DNA of 64,000 bases from a virus. Shown in pieces: positions 24,704-33,097 of the stretch. Both the position numbers and the translations under genes were made by a program. The notes beneath the pieces are model-generated. The model ran no database searches. It saw only the letters and a program-made list of their open reading frames with translations, and was not told the DNA's origin. The DNA is taken from the IMG/VR virus record IMGVR_UViG_3300026521_000527, positions 1-64,000 of that record. One strand, written 5' to 3'. Numbering within the stretch: position 1 is the first letter of the stretch; each line of letters begins with the position of its first letter.

Positions 24704-26137
24704 TTAAATGAGATCAATGTCAATTAAATCCTGAAACTGAGTCTCATTTGACATATGTATATAAAAACCAAGATTCTCCACAACTTTTATTAAATCAGGT
24801 GGGAGTTTGTATCCTAATCTGGCATAATAATTTTTTAAATAATTCACTCCATATTTTTTAAGAAATTTTGTATTTATTTCTTGTCCATGAATGAACCATT
24901 TTTTCTCTCGGATCATACCGTTAATATTATATTTAATACGAGCTGGTTTATCTAAATTATGCAACTGATCAAGATAATAAAATTCTTCCAGTTTTATTGA
25001 ATTATTTTCATTATCATGATATTTAATTCTTGCTGGTCCATCACTCCTATGTAATAAATTATGCCTTCTATATTCTTGCAATTTTAAATTACCTGAATGA
25101 AATCTATGTGTAATCGCCGGCCCATTTTCTCTATGATTAAAACCGTATTGATAATACTCTTCTTTTAAATTAATACAATCATCTAATAATTTATCATTTT
25201 CCTTTGCTTTATGAACAATAAGCGCAGGCCTATCTTTACGATGCAATGATCCCATATATTTATATTTTAACATTATTTTTATATCGTCGTTTGATCCAAC
25301 GATTCTGATTTCTGTTAGATCATTGGTATTATCATGCCCTATGAATCCACCATCAGTTGATCTATACCCATATTGCATCAATTTTCTTTTATGATTATTT
25401 TGATAAACTATTGGTAATTGAGCTATTGAATGTTCTTTTTGACTTAAATTAAATTTTTTGATAAGTTCTTTTGGTAGAACTGGAAGATCATCAGGCCAAT
25501 CGAAAAAGTCATTCTCATGTTCCTTTAAAATAACCCCCATTTTTTCTTCGAGATTTTGAATGACTTCGAGTTCTTTTGGACTCAATTGAAGATCATTGAA
25601 TTCATCTTTATTGTACTCATTATCGAAAGCATAGAAATTTTCTTCAAAAATATGAACTTTACCGGTTGATAAATCCATATGTCGTTTGATATAAGCAGGA
25701 CCATCTTCTCGATGCAAAATACCAAATTGTCTATAGATATCAATTGTTGTATAAAAATATTTATCTTCATCATAATAATAATTACCTAGGTATTCAACTG
25801 GCAATCCATTATCATTATGTATTTTACCGTTTTTCCTGTACGAATAATCGAACCGATCGATTTTTTCTTGGTGATAATTACCAGTTATAAAAGTAACTTG
25901 TGCCGGCCCATTATCACAATGAAGAGTATTTGATTTATATATATCAAAACTCATTAAGTTGGCAGATATATTAAAAGAATGATTTTCTATAGTTTTTGAA
26001 ATTATTGAAATCTTTTCAAACGCAGCCTTGATTGGATCCATGCTTATTTTAGGCTGCTCACCAAATTTAAATGAATCATTATAGAATTTCTTCTGATGAA
26101 CTATCTGTTGTAGTATTTGACTCCCTAGTTGCGGCAT
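24704..26137 (-). CDS. HRxDGPAxI-repeat protein D (MORN-variant type)
   Basis: I choose the ATG at 26137 (MPQLGSQ) because AAAGGAGAG lies just before it; this start still overlaps the upstream gene by 59 bases. 477 residues with about eight to nine repeats of roughly 25 residues, each with an aromatic/Gly pair, then H-(R/N)-x-D-x-P-A-x-(I/V) (e.g. FGILHREDGPAYI, YGFNHRENGPAIT, HNLLHRSDGPARI). Ends with a terminal module (IHGQEINTKFLKKYGVN). Paralogous to the three upstream genes. Such repeats are known in phage and giant-virus proteins of unknown function, and probably mediate binding. Confidence 0.55.
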   Translation of the reverse strand: MPQLGSQILQQIVHQKKFYNDSFKFGEQPKISMDPIKAAFEKISIISKTIENHSFNISANLMSFDIYKSNTLHCDNGPAQVTFITGNYHQEKIDRFDYSYRKNGKIHNDNGLPVEYLGNYYYDEDKYFYTTIDIYRQFGILHREDGPAYIKRHMDLSTGKVHIFEENFYAFDNEYNKDEFNDLQLSPKELEVIQNLEEKMGVILKEHENDFFDWPDDLPVLPKELIKKFNLSQKEHSIAQLPIVYQNNHKRKLMQYGYRSTDGGFIGHDNTNDLTEIRIVGSNDDIKIMLKYKYMGSLHRKDRPALIVHKAKENDKLLDDCINLKEEYYQYGFNHRENGPAITHRFHSGNLKLQEYRRHNLLHRSDGPARIKYHDNENNSIKLEEFYYLDQLHNLDKPARIKYNINGMIREKKWFIHGQEINTKFLKKYGVNYLKNYYARLGYKLPPDLIKVVENLGFYIHMSNETQFQDLIDIDLI

Positions 26138-27713
26138 TGTCTCTCCTTTCTTTTTCAACTTCATTGACCCATATTTGAATCTCTTCTGGGATTAAAATAT
26201 TCTCGTCAGAATATAATCGTTTAAGATCTTCTAAATTTTTAGGAACTTTTAAAAAATCTTTTGTAATATGATCACCAAATATAATATAGTGCCAGTCGAC
26301 TGGCACTCTTTCATCATTATATTTAATGTACGCAGGCCCATCCAACCGATGTTTTTTACCCATGTTGTAATATACTTCTTTATATAATACACCGGGTTTG
26401 CTATATATAATTACTGCCGGACCATCATCTCGATGCAGCAATCCCATTTTATAATATTTTTTTAACCTCATATTAACAAGCCCATCATCACACAGACTAT
26501 CGAAATAAAACAATTCCGCTGGTCCAATTTCACGGTGCTTTAAACCGAATGAATATATGCATTTATATGCTAGAACACTTTGTGAATCACTAATATATTT
26601 ATATTTTAAATGATGTCCATGTTTTATACCGAAACTATAACATATAGTTTCTTTTTTACAACCACTATCAAAATATTTTTTAACTGCTGGGATGTGTTCA
26701 CTCTCACGATGTAAAAGCCCAAATTTATAATACTGTTCCAAAATAGTTTTTCCTGATGGACCTATTTCAATAACAGCTGGAGTCAAAGCTGAATTCCGGT
26801 GTTTTTTACCGTTAAAAGTGCAGTATGTTGTTTTTTTAGTATGTTTTCCTTTTTGGCGCTCGTAAACTTTTTCACCCAATTCTGGCAATACAATTAATCT
26901 ATCGAATTCTTTTTTTGGTAATTGCGTGCCAAAAAGAAAATATATTTCATCAGCAGGCACATCATCATTTTTATTGTATTTAATTCTCGCAGGACCATTT
27001 TCATTATGTCTGAATCCAAATTGATAAAACTCCAAAGTCCTAGATGTATTTTTATCATAATCTATTCCAGTCAATGTTGCATCTTTTTCAATAATATTGA
27101 TTTTCGCAGGTTCGGAATCCCTATGAGTCAAACCAAACTGATTCCAAGTAAAATTAAATGTTCTATTCAATTTATCTCTTCTTGTTGTATGCATTTCATA
27201 TTTTACAGCTGGGAGATCTAATTCCGAATGCAGTTTACCAAAACGAAAGTGTCTAGATTCTTTCGTAATTCCTCGACCTTGATAACTTTCATATACAGAG
27301 ATGTTGTATTTTCGAATACTGTTGGTAACCTGACTAGCCAAAGATATATTATGACGAATTCCGTACTCAAAAGATTCCATCGAAATGTGAAAATGACCAT
27401 CTGTTTTTGCATTCATAAAATAATTCGGAGTAATTACATTATGTTGAATACCTGCCTTAAAAAAAGAAAAATCTCTTCTTGTTTCGAAATGCATAGTATC
27501 ATCATTCGCCTCCAGTGGTTCAGTATATGTAAATGTTATCTTTGATGCCGCCTCTAAATTTTTCATGTTATTTACTTCTGGATCAATCATTGCAACAGGT
27601 GTATGCAAAATACCAAAATAACTATTGTTTGAACTAGCTCGCCCACCATTCTGGTTCTTAGATCTTAAATGATTGAAAATTCCTTCTTTAGGTTGAGTTA
27701 CTAAATATCTCAT
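26079..27713 (-). CDS. HRxDGPAxI-repeat protein C
   Basis: 544 residues, start at 27713 with GAGGAGG upstream and ATGA overlap with the preceding gene. About twelve repeats, several degenerate (FGLTHRDSEPAKI, FGFRHNENGPARI, FGLKHREIGPAEL, MGLLHRDDGPAVI, MGKKHRLDGPAYI). A module of the form LFGTQLPKKEFDRL interrupts the series and a similar IFGDHITKDFLKVP module closes it. The C-terminal 30 residues are Ser/Thr/Glu-rich. A palindrome (26288-26307) lies in the coding sequence. Paralogue of its neighbours; function unknown. Confidence 0.55.
   Translation of the reverse strand: MRYLVTQPKEGIFNHLRSKNQNGGRASSNNSYFGILHTPVAMIDPEVNNMKNLEAASKITFTYTEPLEANDDTMHFETRRDFSFFKAGIQHNVITPNYFMNAKTDGHFHISMESFEYGIRHNISLASQVTNSIRKYNISVYESYQGRGITKESRHFRFGKLHSELDLPAVKYEMHTTRRDKLNRTFNFTWNQFGLTHRDSEPAKINIIEKDATLTGIDYDKNTSRTLEFYQFGFRHNENGPARIKYNKNDDVPADEIYFLFGTQLPKKEFDRLIVLPELGEKVYERQKGKHTKKTTYCTFNGKKHRNSALTPAVIEIGPSGKTILEQYYKFGLLHRESEHIPAVKKYFDSGCKKETICYSFGIKHGHHLKYKYISDSQSVLAYKCIYSFGLKHREIGPAELFYFDSLCDDGLVNMRLKKYYKMGLLHRDDGPAVIIYSKPGVLYKEVYYNMGKKHRLDGPAYIKYNDERVPVDWHYIIFGDHITKDFLKVPKNLEDLKRLYSDENILIPEEIQIWVNEVEKERRDNAATRESNTTTDSSSEEIL
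26288..26307 (-). repeat. 20-bp perfect palindrome inside CDS
   Basis: Arms of 10 bp (AGTGCCAGTC) centred on GTCGAC with no spacer, within repeat protein C. Confidence 0.9.
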
Positions 27714-28078
27714 ATATCCTCCTCAATTATATTATTGATATCAAAACTTCCAAGATAAACCTTAGAGTTCTTTGGAACTCTTTTAATTCCTTCTGGATGC
27801 TTTTTCACCCGTTGTCTTATTTCAAACGAGTTTAATTCGAACTCAGTTTTTTGGTCACACCAATATACAAAAGGTAAACCATCCCAAGATTTTACAATCT
27901 TTTTTTGACCGGCAATTACAACATGAAGCTCAACAATATATGCCTGTATATTATCATCAATGTATGTTGCAACTTCAAAGACTTCACCTGAATTAAATTC
28001 AGGTTTATCTAAACCGAGGTCAAATAACTCAATCTGATCTTCAGTTATATTTTTAAATTTCAATTTCCATAATTTCAT
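27710..28078 (-). CDS. Small unknown protein between repeat genes
   Basis: 122 residues, coupled to both neighbours by ATGA overlaps (28075-28078 and 27710-27713). Beta-rich look (AYIVELHVVIAGQKKIV; GLPFVYWCDQKTEFEL). It does not contain the HRxDGPAxI repeat, but it is in the middle of the repeat-protein operon, so it may be a partner. A GAGTTC-hairpin (27765-27780) lies near its 3' end. Not recognised. Confidence 0.4.
   Translation of the reverse strand: MKLWKLKFKNITEDQIELFDLGLDKPEFNSGEVFEVATYIDDNIQAYIVELHVVIAGQKKIVKSWDGLPFVYWCDQKTEFELNSFEIRQRVKKHPEGIKRVPKNSKVYLGSFDINNIIEEDI
27765..27780 (-). repeat. GAGTTC-CAAA-GAACTC hairpin (minus-strand sense)
   Basis: Plus strand GAGTTC-TTTG-GAACTC. 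In the mRNA sense the loop is CAAA. It encodes VPKNS in the 122-residue gene, the third reading frame used by this motif. Confidence 0.85.
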
Positions 28079-30099
28079 AATGTCTCCCCTTTATCATCTT
28101 GACTTAAATTAATTAAAATATTTTGCTCTTGAGTTCTTTGGAACTGAAACTCTCGTTCTTTTTTTTTAATTTCTTTTTGGAGTTCTGGTGGAATATCCCG
28201 TCCAATTGCCCCAAAATACTTTCGGATTTCGTCAATAATTTCTTGATCCATTCTAGGACCACCAATACAACAACCAGCCGATTTAAATATTCTTTGTCCG
28301 AATAAACACCATTCTTGATAATAGCCTGAGCTTTCTATAATCGCAGGTCCGTCCAATCGATGTAAGTTATTCATAATAAAATATTTTTTAAGAATAATTC
28401 TCCCATCAGTGTTTCGCTTGACCCAGGCAGGCCCATCCAATCGATGTTTGTGCCCATACTTAAACCATATCTGTTTTCGAATACTACCGTCAGGATTGTA
28501 ATATACTCTCGCAGGTCCATACTCGTTATGTATCATATCCAAACAATGATATTCAATTTTCACTAAATGATACTCATCTGTTTCTGTCTTCTTAAATATT
28601 TTTACACTTGGACCCCAACCATATTTACTTTGACTATGTAAGTATCCAAATTGATAATAGTACTCTTTTGATACACGACCGTCTGAAAAATACTCAATTA
28701 TAGCTGGTCCATCCTCTCGATGATATTTATTAAATTGATAATAATCTTCTTTTATTTTACAACCATTTTTATCAAACTCAATAATTGCTGGACCATCATC
28801 ATTATGCAAATAATCAAATTGGTAAAACGAAGCTTGTTTCATTTTAAATTCTTCAGTCACATCTAGCTTTTCGTCGAAATAATTTTCAACTATAGCTGGT
28901 CCGCTGTCCCGATGTCTTTGACCAAATTGAAAATATTCCTCTCGAATAACTCTACCAAACTCATCCTGTAATAAAAAAGCAGGACCATCTTCTCGATGCA
29001 TTCTACCAAATTGCCTCCAGACTTTTAAAGTAAATTTATAATGACTTCCGTCAATATCAGATATTGATTCTCCAATAACTGCTGGCCCATCACTACAATG
29101 AATTCTACCAAAAACATTTTTAAATGAACATCCAAATTCCAAATTTAAAAATATATCTAGATGATGTATGCCATATCTTACGGTTTTTTCAATAATACTA
29201 CTGTTTTCAGCAATTAGTCTTTCTGCACCAAGCTTTTTGTAAACAGATTCTTCGATTGATTGCCCAAATAAAAAGAATCTTTTTTCCGGTATAAAGAAAT
29301 TAGTATCTGTTGTTTCATTCAAGACAATAGCAGGACCATCTTCTCGATGCAAAATACCAAATTGTCTATAATCAGCAATATATGCCAACTTATCTTTATC
29401 CAGTATTTTTAATTTTGGGCCATCAATTTCAATAAGTTTATACATATTATTGAATTTATTAAAAAATGTAATATCTGCCGGCCCGATTGTGTTGTGACAC
29501 AAATTAAATTCAAGATAAGATATAACATTTTTATTACTAGTTTCCATATCAGTATCAATAAGCGCTGGCCCAATAAGATGGGATCTATGAGGATTCCCAA
29601 ACTTAATAAATTTTTCAACGGTCCCTGTTTCTGTATTTAAATTTTTTGTAATAACAGCAGGACCATCATCTCGATGCAAAATATCAAATTTATACCATAT
29701 TTTTTTCATGCCTGAAAATCTCCCATGATAGTTTCGAATTTCGGCCGGCGCATTTTCTTTATGCTTGAAACCAAATCTATGAAAAATCGAAATAGTTTCG
29801 TCATCATTATGTATTTTTACCTCCATAGGTTGACCAACTTTATATTTTTTAAAAGTTGCATAATTTCTTATTTCAGTTATAAAACCAAAATCAAATTTTT
29901 TCTCAATGATACACGAACCATTAACTGTTATTCGGTTTATTAAATCATTATTAACAGTAATTGATGGATAGTTAGGATTGTGTTTAATTCCATATTTATA
30001 AAACTGGGTATCTCCATTATTATAAATAACAGCTGGCTCTGCATCATTTACATTATGAAGCACTCCGAAATATCTTTCTTCTTTTAATTTTTGAAGCAT
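28075..30099 (-). CDS. HRxDGPAxI-repeat protein B
   Basis: I choose the ATG at 30099 (MLQKLKEERYFGVLH) since AAAAGGA precedes it and it starts 11 bases after the previous stop; a longer frame to 30159 would overlap the upstream gene without a ribosome site. 674 residues, about seventeen repeats (FDILHRDDGPAVI, FGILHREDGPAIV, FGRMHREDGPAFL, FNKYHREDGPAII, YGHKHRLDGPAWV). A non-repeat module (LFGQSIEESVYKKLGA) occurs mid-protein and a related FGQRIFKSAGCC ending lies before the Lys/Glu-rich C terminus. Elongated solenoid-like protein predicted. Function unknown. Confidence 0.55.
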   Translation of the reverse strand: MLQKLKEERYFGVLHNVNDAEPAVIYNNGDTQFYKYGIKHNPNYPSITVNNDLINRITVNGSCIIEKKFDFGFITEIRNYATFKKYKVGQPMEVKIHNDDETISIFHRFGFKHKENAPAEIRNYHGRFSGMKKIWYKFDILHRDDGPAVITKNLNTETGTVEKFIKFGNPHRSHLIGPALIDTDMETSNKNVISYLEFNLCHNTIGPADITFFNKFNNMYKLIEIDGPKLKILDKDKLAYIADYRQFGILHREDGPAIVLNETTDTNFFIPEKRFFLFGQSIEESVYKKLGAERLIAENSSIIEKTVRYGIHHLDIFLNLEFGCSFKNVFGRIHCSDGPAVIGESISDIDGSHYKFTLKVWRQFGRMHREDGPAFLLQDEFGRVIREEYFQFGQRHRDSGPAIVENYFDEKLDVTEEFKMKQASFYQFDYLHNDDGPAIIEFDKNGCKIKEDYYQFNKYHREDGPAIIEYFSDGRVSKEYYYQFGYLHSQSKYGWGPSVKIFKKTETDEYHLVKIEYHCLDMIHNEYGPARVYYNPDGSIRKQIWFKYGHKHRLDGPAWVKRNTDGRIILKKYFIMNNLHRLDGPAIIESSGYYQEWCLFGQRIFKSAGCCIGGPRMDQEIIDEIRKYFGAIGRDIPPELQKEIKKKEREFQFQRTQEQNILINLSQDDKGETL

Positions 30100-30109
30100 G
30101 TTTTTCCTT

Positions 30110-32302
30110 TTATAATAATATATTTTCATCTGGAGATGAATCATTAAGTAACATATCATGAAAATATTTGGGGCGAGGTCTCATTAATATTTCATAATAC
30201 CTACTAATTGATTCAAGATGATCAAAAATATTATTTTGAGTTATAAGGCAACCCATTAAATAATATTTATTGAGAGGTCTTTCAGTATTTATAATTGCTG
30301 AGCCGAAGTCTCTGTGGATTTTATTGAATTTCTTAAATATCGAAATTCTTTTCTCCTTATCTTTATATTTAATTTCTAAATTTTCCGCTGGCCCTTCATC
30401 TCGATGAATTTCGCCAAATTGACAATAAGTTGATTTCTTTATAGATTTTACAGATCCGTCATTTAAAACTATATTTTTTTGACTGCACTTAGCTGGCCCG
30501 CTATCACGATGCAAGTACCCAAATCTACAATAAGTTATTTTTTTAAAAATAATATTATTATATTTCTCAAGTGGACTTAACGAAGTTGATGTTTGAGTAA
30601 TAATTTCAGCCGGCCCGTCCTCATTATGAATAATGTTATGATAATAAAACCTTTCTGTTTTTTTCACAACATTTGGGCTGGATGAATCTTTTATAATTAC
30701 AGCCGGATCATTTTTTCTATGCAATTTGCCAAATTGCCAATATTTTTTACGATAGTATATTTCATTACCATTTTCATCCAACCGACGATAAATTGATGCT
30801 GGTAAGTCCCCATTGCGATGTAAATGATTAAATTGATAATATTCTATCGTACTTTCAAATTCACTATGTTTTACCAGAGCTGGCCCATTATCTCGATGTA
30901 GATACCCAAATTTTAAAAACAGTGATGTTTTATTGGAATCATTTTCGATGATAATTGCAGGACCATCTTCTCGATGAATTTTTCCAAATTGTATCCATAT
31001 TTGAGTTCTTTGGAACTCTTTTCCAGATGAATTGTATATGATTCTTTCATAAGCTGGTCCATCATCTGAGTGAAGTTTAAACATTTTAAACTTCCAAATT
31101 GTCTTAAAAGTATATCCATCAATATCTGGATAATTCCCTGATGATTCAATCAATGTAGTCTCATAATCATCGTGTAAATTAACAACATCATTTCTGGTAG
31201 GATATTTATTTTTATCAAATATATCAATTTCAACTAAATTTTTAGGTACTAATATATTATGTAAACAATTAGCTGCAAAATCATCAATTAGGTATCTCTT
31301 CACGAGTTCAATCATTTTAACTCGCTCCAACTCTTGTCGTTCTTCGAATGATAATTTATAGAACTCATGTTGAGTAAAATTTTCACCAGCAATATAGAAC
31401 AGATCTTGAGGAGGTTCATTAAACCTCCTGACGACATTGATTACCGCCGGACCATCTATTCTTGAATACACACCCATTTTATAATATTTTTCTACAGTTG
31501 ATATACAATCATCCTGTGTTTTAGATTCAGTGATAAAAGCTGGCCCATTTAATCGGTGATATTTATCAAATCTAAAATATTCTTCCCTTTTAAAACCTTT
31601 AGATGAAGTCAATATTGATGATCTTGATACTGTATCAATATCCGAATGCAAACAATAGAATTTTATATAAGAGTAAAATATTATTTCATCACCTTCTTGA
31701 TTAACTATAGCTGGGCCATTTTCTCTATGTGTGTAATCAAATTGAGCAAATCTTATTGTTTTTTCGAAACCATTTGCGAAAATTCTAGACGGTCCTGAAT
31801 CTCTATGTTCTAAACCAAACTGATAATAATTTTCCGAATTTATTTCTCCTTGATAATCATACTCAATTACAGCTGGCCCATCTTTTCGATGACATAGATT
31901 AAATTGAGCAAATCTTTTAGTTTTTATTACTCCGTCTGGGTAATAAAAAATTAAAGCTGGTTTATTATCGACTGGTGCATGTAAATCACCAAATAGAAAT
32001 CTAGCTTGTTTTTTTAAATAAGCATAACCAGCAGATGTATTCCATTCAATAACAGCTGGTGTAAATCGATGATGCCTATATCCAAATTGATAATACTCTT
32101 TAGACATTTCATCAATCCAAGCAGGACCATCATCTCGATGAATTAGATCGAATTTAAATGTTGCTAGAGCATCTTGTTCTTCAGTCTCAATATAAACTGA
32201 AGATCTAAAATTATCTGGAGTATGATCCATACCGAACATTTTTGGCATTAATCTTGCTTTTGGGTTGTGTTCTAAACCGAACACTTTATTTTTATTTCCC
32301 AT
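30110..32302 (-). CDS. HRxDGPAxI-repeat protein A, largest paralogue
   Basis: 730 residues, about seventeen repeats (FDLIHRDDGPAWI, FNLCHRKDGPAVI, FGKIHREDGPAII, FGYLHRDNGPALV, FGEIHRDEGPAEN) with a central non-repeat module (AGENFTQHEFYKLSFEER) and a closing one (LMGCLITQNNIFDHL). The first six codons (MGNKNK) and the preceding leader, 29 bp in total, are identical to those of the 78-residue gene upstream. It is the first repeat gene of the cluster. A GAGTTC hairpin lies at 31003-31018. Role unknown; likely binding scaffold. Confidence 0.55.
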   Translation of the reverse strand: MGNKNKVFGLEHNPKARLMPKMFGMDHTPDNFRSSVYIETEEQDALATFKFDLIHRDDGPAWIDEMSKEYYQFGYRHHRFTPAVIEWNTSAGYAYLKKQARFLFGDLHAPVDNKPALIFYYPDGVIKTKRFAQFNLCHRKDGPAVIEYDYQGEINSENYYQFGLEHRDSGPSRIFANGFEKTIRFAQFDYTHRENGPAIVNQEGDEIIFYSYIKFYCLHSDIDTVSRSSILTSSKGFKREEYFRFDKYHRLNGPAFITESKTQDDCISTVEKYYKMGVYSRIDGPAVINVVRRFNEPPQDLFYIAGENFTQHEFYKLSFEERQELERVKMIELVKRYLIDDFAANCLHNILVPKNLVEIDIFDKNKYPTRNDVVNLHDDYETTLIESSGNYPDIDGYTFKTIWKFKMFKLHSDDGPAYERIIYNSSGKEFQRTQIWIQFGKIHREDGPAIIIENDSNKTSLFLKFGYLHRDNGPALVKHSEFESTIEYYQFNHLHRNGDLPASIYRRLDENGNEIYYRKKYWQFGKLHRKNDPAVIIKDSSSPNVVKKTERFYYHNIIHNEDGPAEIITQTSTSLSPLEKYNNIIFKKITYCRFGYLHRDSGPAKCSQKNIVLNDGSVKSIKKSTYCQFGEIHRDEGPAENLEIKYKDKEKRISIFKKFNKIHRDFGSAIINTERPLNKYYLMGCLITQNNIFDHLESISRYYEILMRPRPKYFHDMLLNDSSPDENILL
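31003..31018 (-). repeat. GAGTTC-CAAA-GAACTC hairpin (minus-strand sense)
   Basis: Perfect 6-bp arms in repeat protein A, encoding EFQRTQ. The mRNA-sense loop is CAAA. Confidence 0.85.
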
Positions 32303-32341
32303 TTTTATCCCCTTTTTTTAAATATAAAAAATAGTTGTTTT

Positions 32342-32366
32342 AGGATCTGCGTAAAACACAGATCCT
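32342..32366 (-). repeat. Intercistronic hairpin between 78-residue gene and repeat protein A
   Basis: Arms AGGATCTG/CAGATCCT around a 9-nt loop. The T-run is on the plus-strand side only, so for the minus-strand transcript it is a processing or stability hairpin rather than a canonical terminator. Confidence 0.5.
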
Positions 32367-32370
32367 TTTT

Positions 32371-32607
32371 TCATTTTTTAACCGAATTCTTACATCTTTT
32401 CGGCAATCCGGTCTTTTTATCGAATATAGGGGCCATTCCTGTATTTAATACAGCTATATACAAAAAATCATGAGAGCAGATTTCTCTACCCTCAACAACA
32501 CTAACTTTGTCAGTTTTCATAACAGTATTAATTATTATGAAAATAATGACTGGCATTATTATAATGCCAGTCAATGCTAATATTATCTCTTTATTTTTAT
32601 TTCCCAT
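32371..32607 (-). CDS. Small single-pass membrane protein, unknown
   Basis: 78 residues: a short polar start (MGNKNK), one transmembrane helix (about 7-29, IILALTGIIIMPVIIFIIIN), then a ~48-residue soluble domain with two Cys. Probably inner-membrane anchored. The leader and first six codons duplicate those of repeat protein A. A 27-bp inverted repeat (32547-32573) codes for the helix region. Function unknown. Confidence 0.45.
   Translation of the reverse strand: MGNKNKEIILALTGIIIMPVIIFIIINTVMKTDKVSVVEGREICSHDFLYIAVLNTGMAPIFDKKTGLPKRCKNSVKK
32547..32573 (-). repeat. Inverted repeat with 13-bp arms inside CDS
   Basis: Arms TGACTGGCATTAT/ATAATGCCAGTCA around a single T, within the transmembrane-coding part of the 78-residue gene. 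Confidence 0.9.
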
Positions 32608-32619
32608 TTTTATCCCCCC

Positions 32620-32934
32620 TTAAATTTCTGTTAATCTTGATCTCTTGGGATCAAAGTCAAAGACTTTAATCCCTTCCTGGAAGTACGAAAGCTCGCGAAG
32701 AGCTTTCACAATATGGATTATAATATCCTCATAATCTATATTGTCTTCACCAATTAGTGGTAGATTAATACCACCACATAAATAACCCTCGTACGGGAGT
32801 TGTTCATATTTTACTACAACTCTAATCTTTTTAGACTGGGGGTTGTAGATTTTTATCTCAACCCCCTGACAAGACACCCCTTGGAAGGGTTGTCTTGTGT
32901 AATCGACCTCAGTTTTCAATGTGAGGATTTTCAT
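32620..32934 (-). CDS. Small protein, first gene of the repeat-protein unit
   Basis: 104 residues with AAAGGAG six bases before ATG. It follows the second conserved promoter/leader. Beta-rich N-terminal half (GVEIKIYNPQSKKIRVVVKY), helical end. Coding DNA is crowded with inverted repeats (e.g. GAAAGCTC-N5-GAGCTTTC near 32692, GGGGGTTG...CAACCCCC near 32838-32866), as in the genes behind the first promoter. Not recognised. Confidence 0.4.
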   Translation of the reverse strand: MKILTLKTEVDYTRQPFQGVSCQGVEIKIYNPQSKKIRVVVKYEQLPYEGYLCGGINLPLIGEDNIDYEDIIIHIVKALRELSYFQEGIKVFDFDPKRSRLTEI

Positions 32935-32940
32935 CTTTTC

Positions 32941-33009
32941 TCCTTTAAAAAATAAAAAAAATTAGCCTATTTTGGGCAACCTTAAAGAACTTACCCGATG
33001 TAAGTTCAA
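32941..33009 (-). ncRNA. Second copy of the conserved leader RNA
   Basis: Minus-strand reading: hairpin 1 arms GAACTTAC/GTAAGTTC (32987-33007) with the same ATCGG-type loop as at 24640-24659 but with changed, still complementary, stem bases. Hairpin 2 (GCC...GGC, 32965-32977) is followed by a T-run. The TAAAGGAGAAAAG ribosome site follows directly. Confidence 0.6.
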
Positions 33010-33044
33010 TATAATTATTTATATACTAAATTAAGTAATTCTAA
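33010..33044 (-). promoter_or_regulatory. Promoter, TTAGAAT-N12-TATATAAATAATTATA type
   Basis: Second exact copy of both blocks and spacing (33044-33038 and 33025-33010 on the minus strand). It drives the 104-residue gene and, downstream, the repeat-protein operon. The divergent plus-strand unit starts at 33098. Confidence 0.7.
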
Positions 33045-33097
33045 TTTTTTAGGAGGGGCAAAAACAAAGAGCTGTTATTTCAATATAAAGGAAAGTG

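Noticed and set aside
30100-30159. N-terminal extension of repeat protein B
   Set aside because: The extra codons overlap the end of repeat protein A, lack a ribosome site, and the ATG at 30099 has one.
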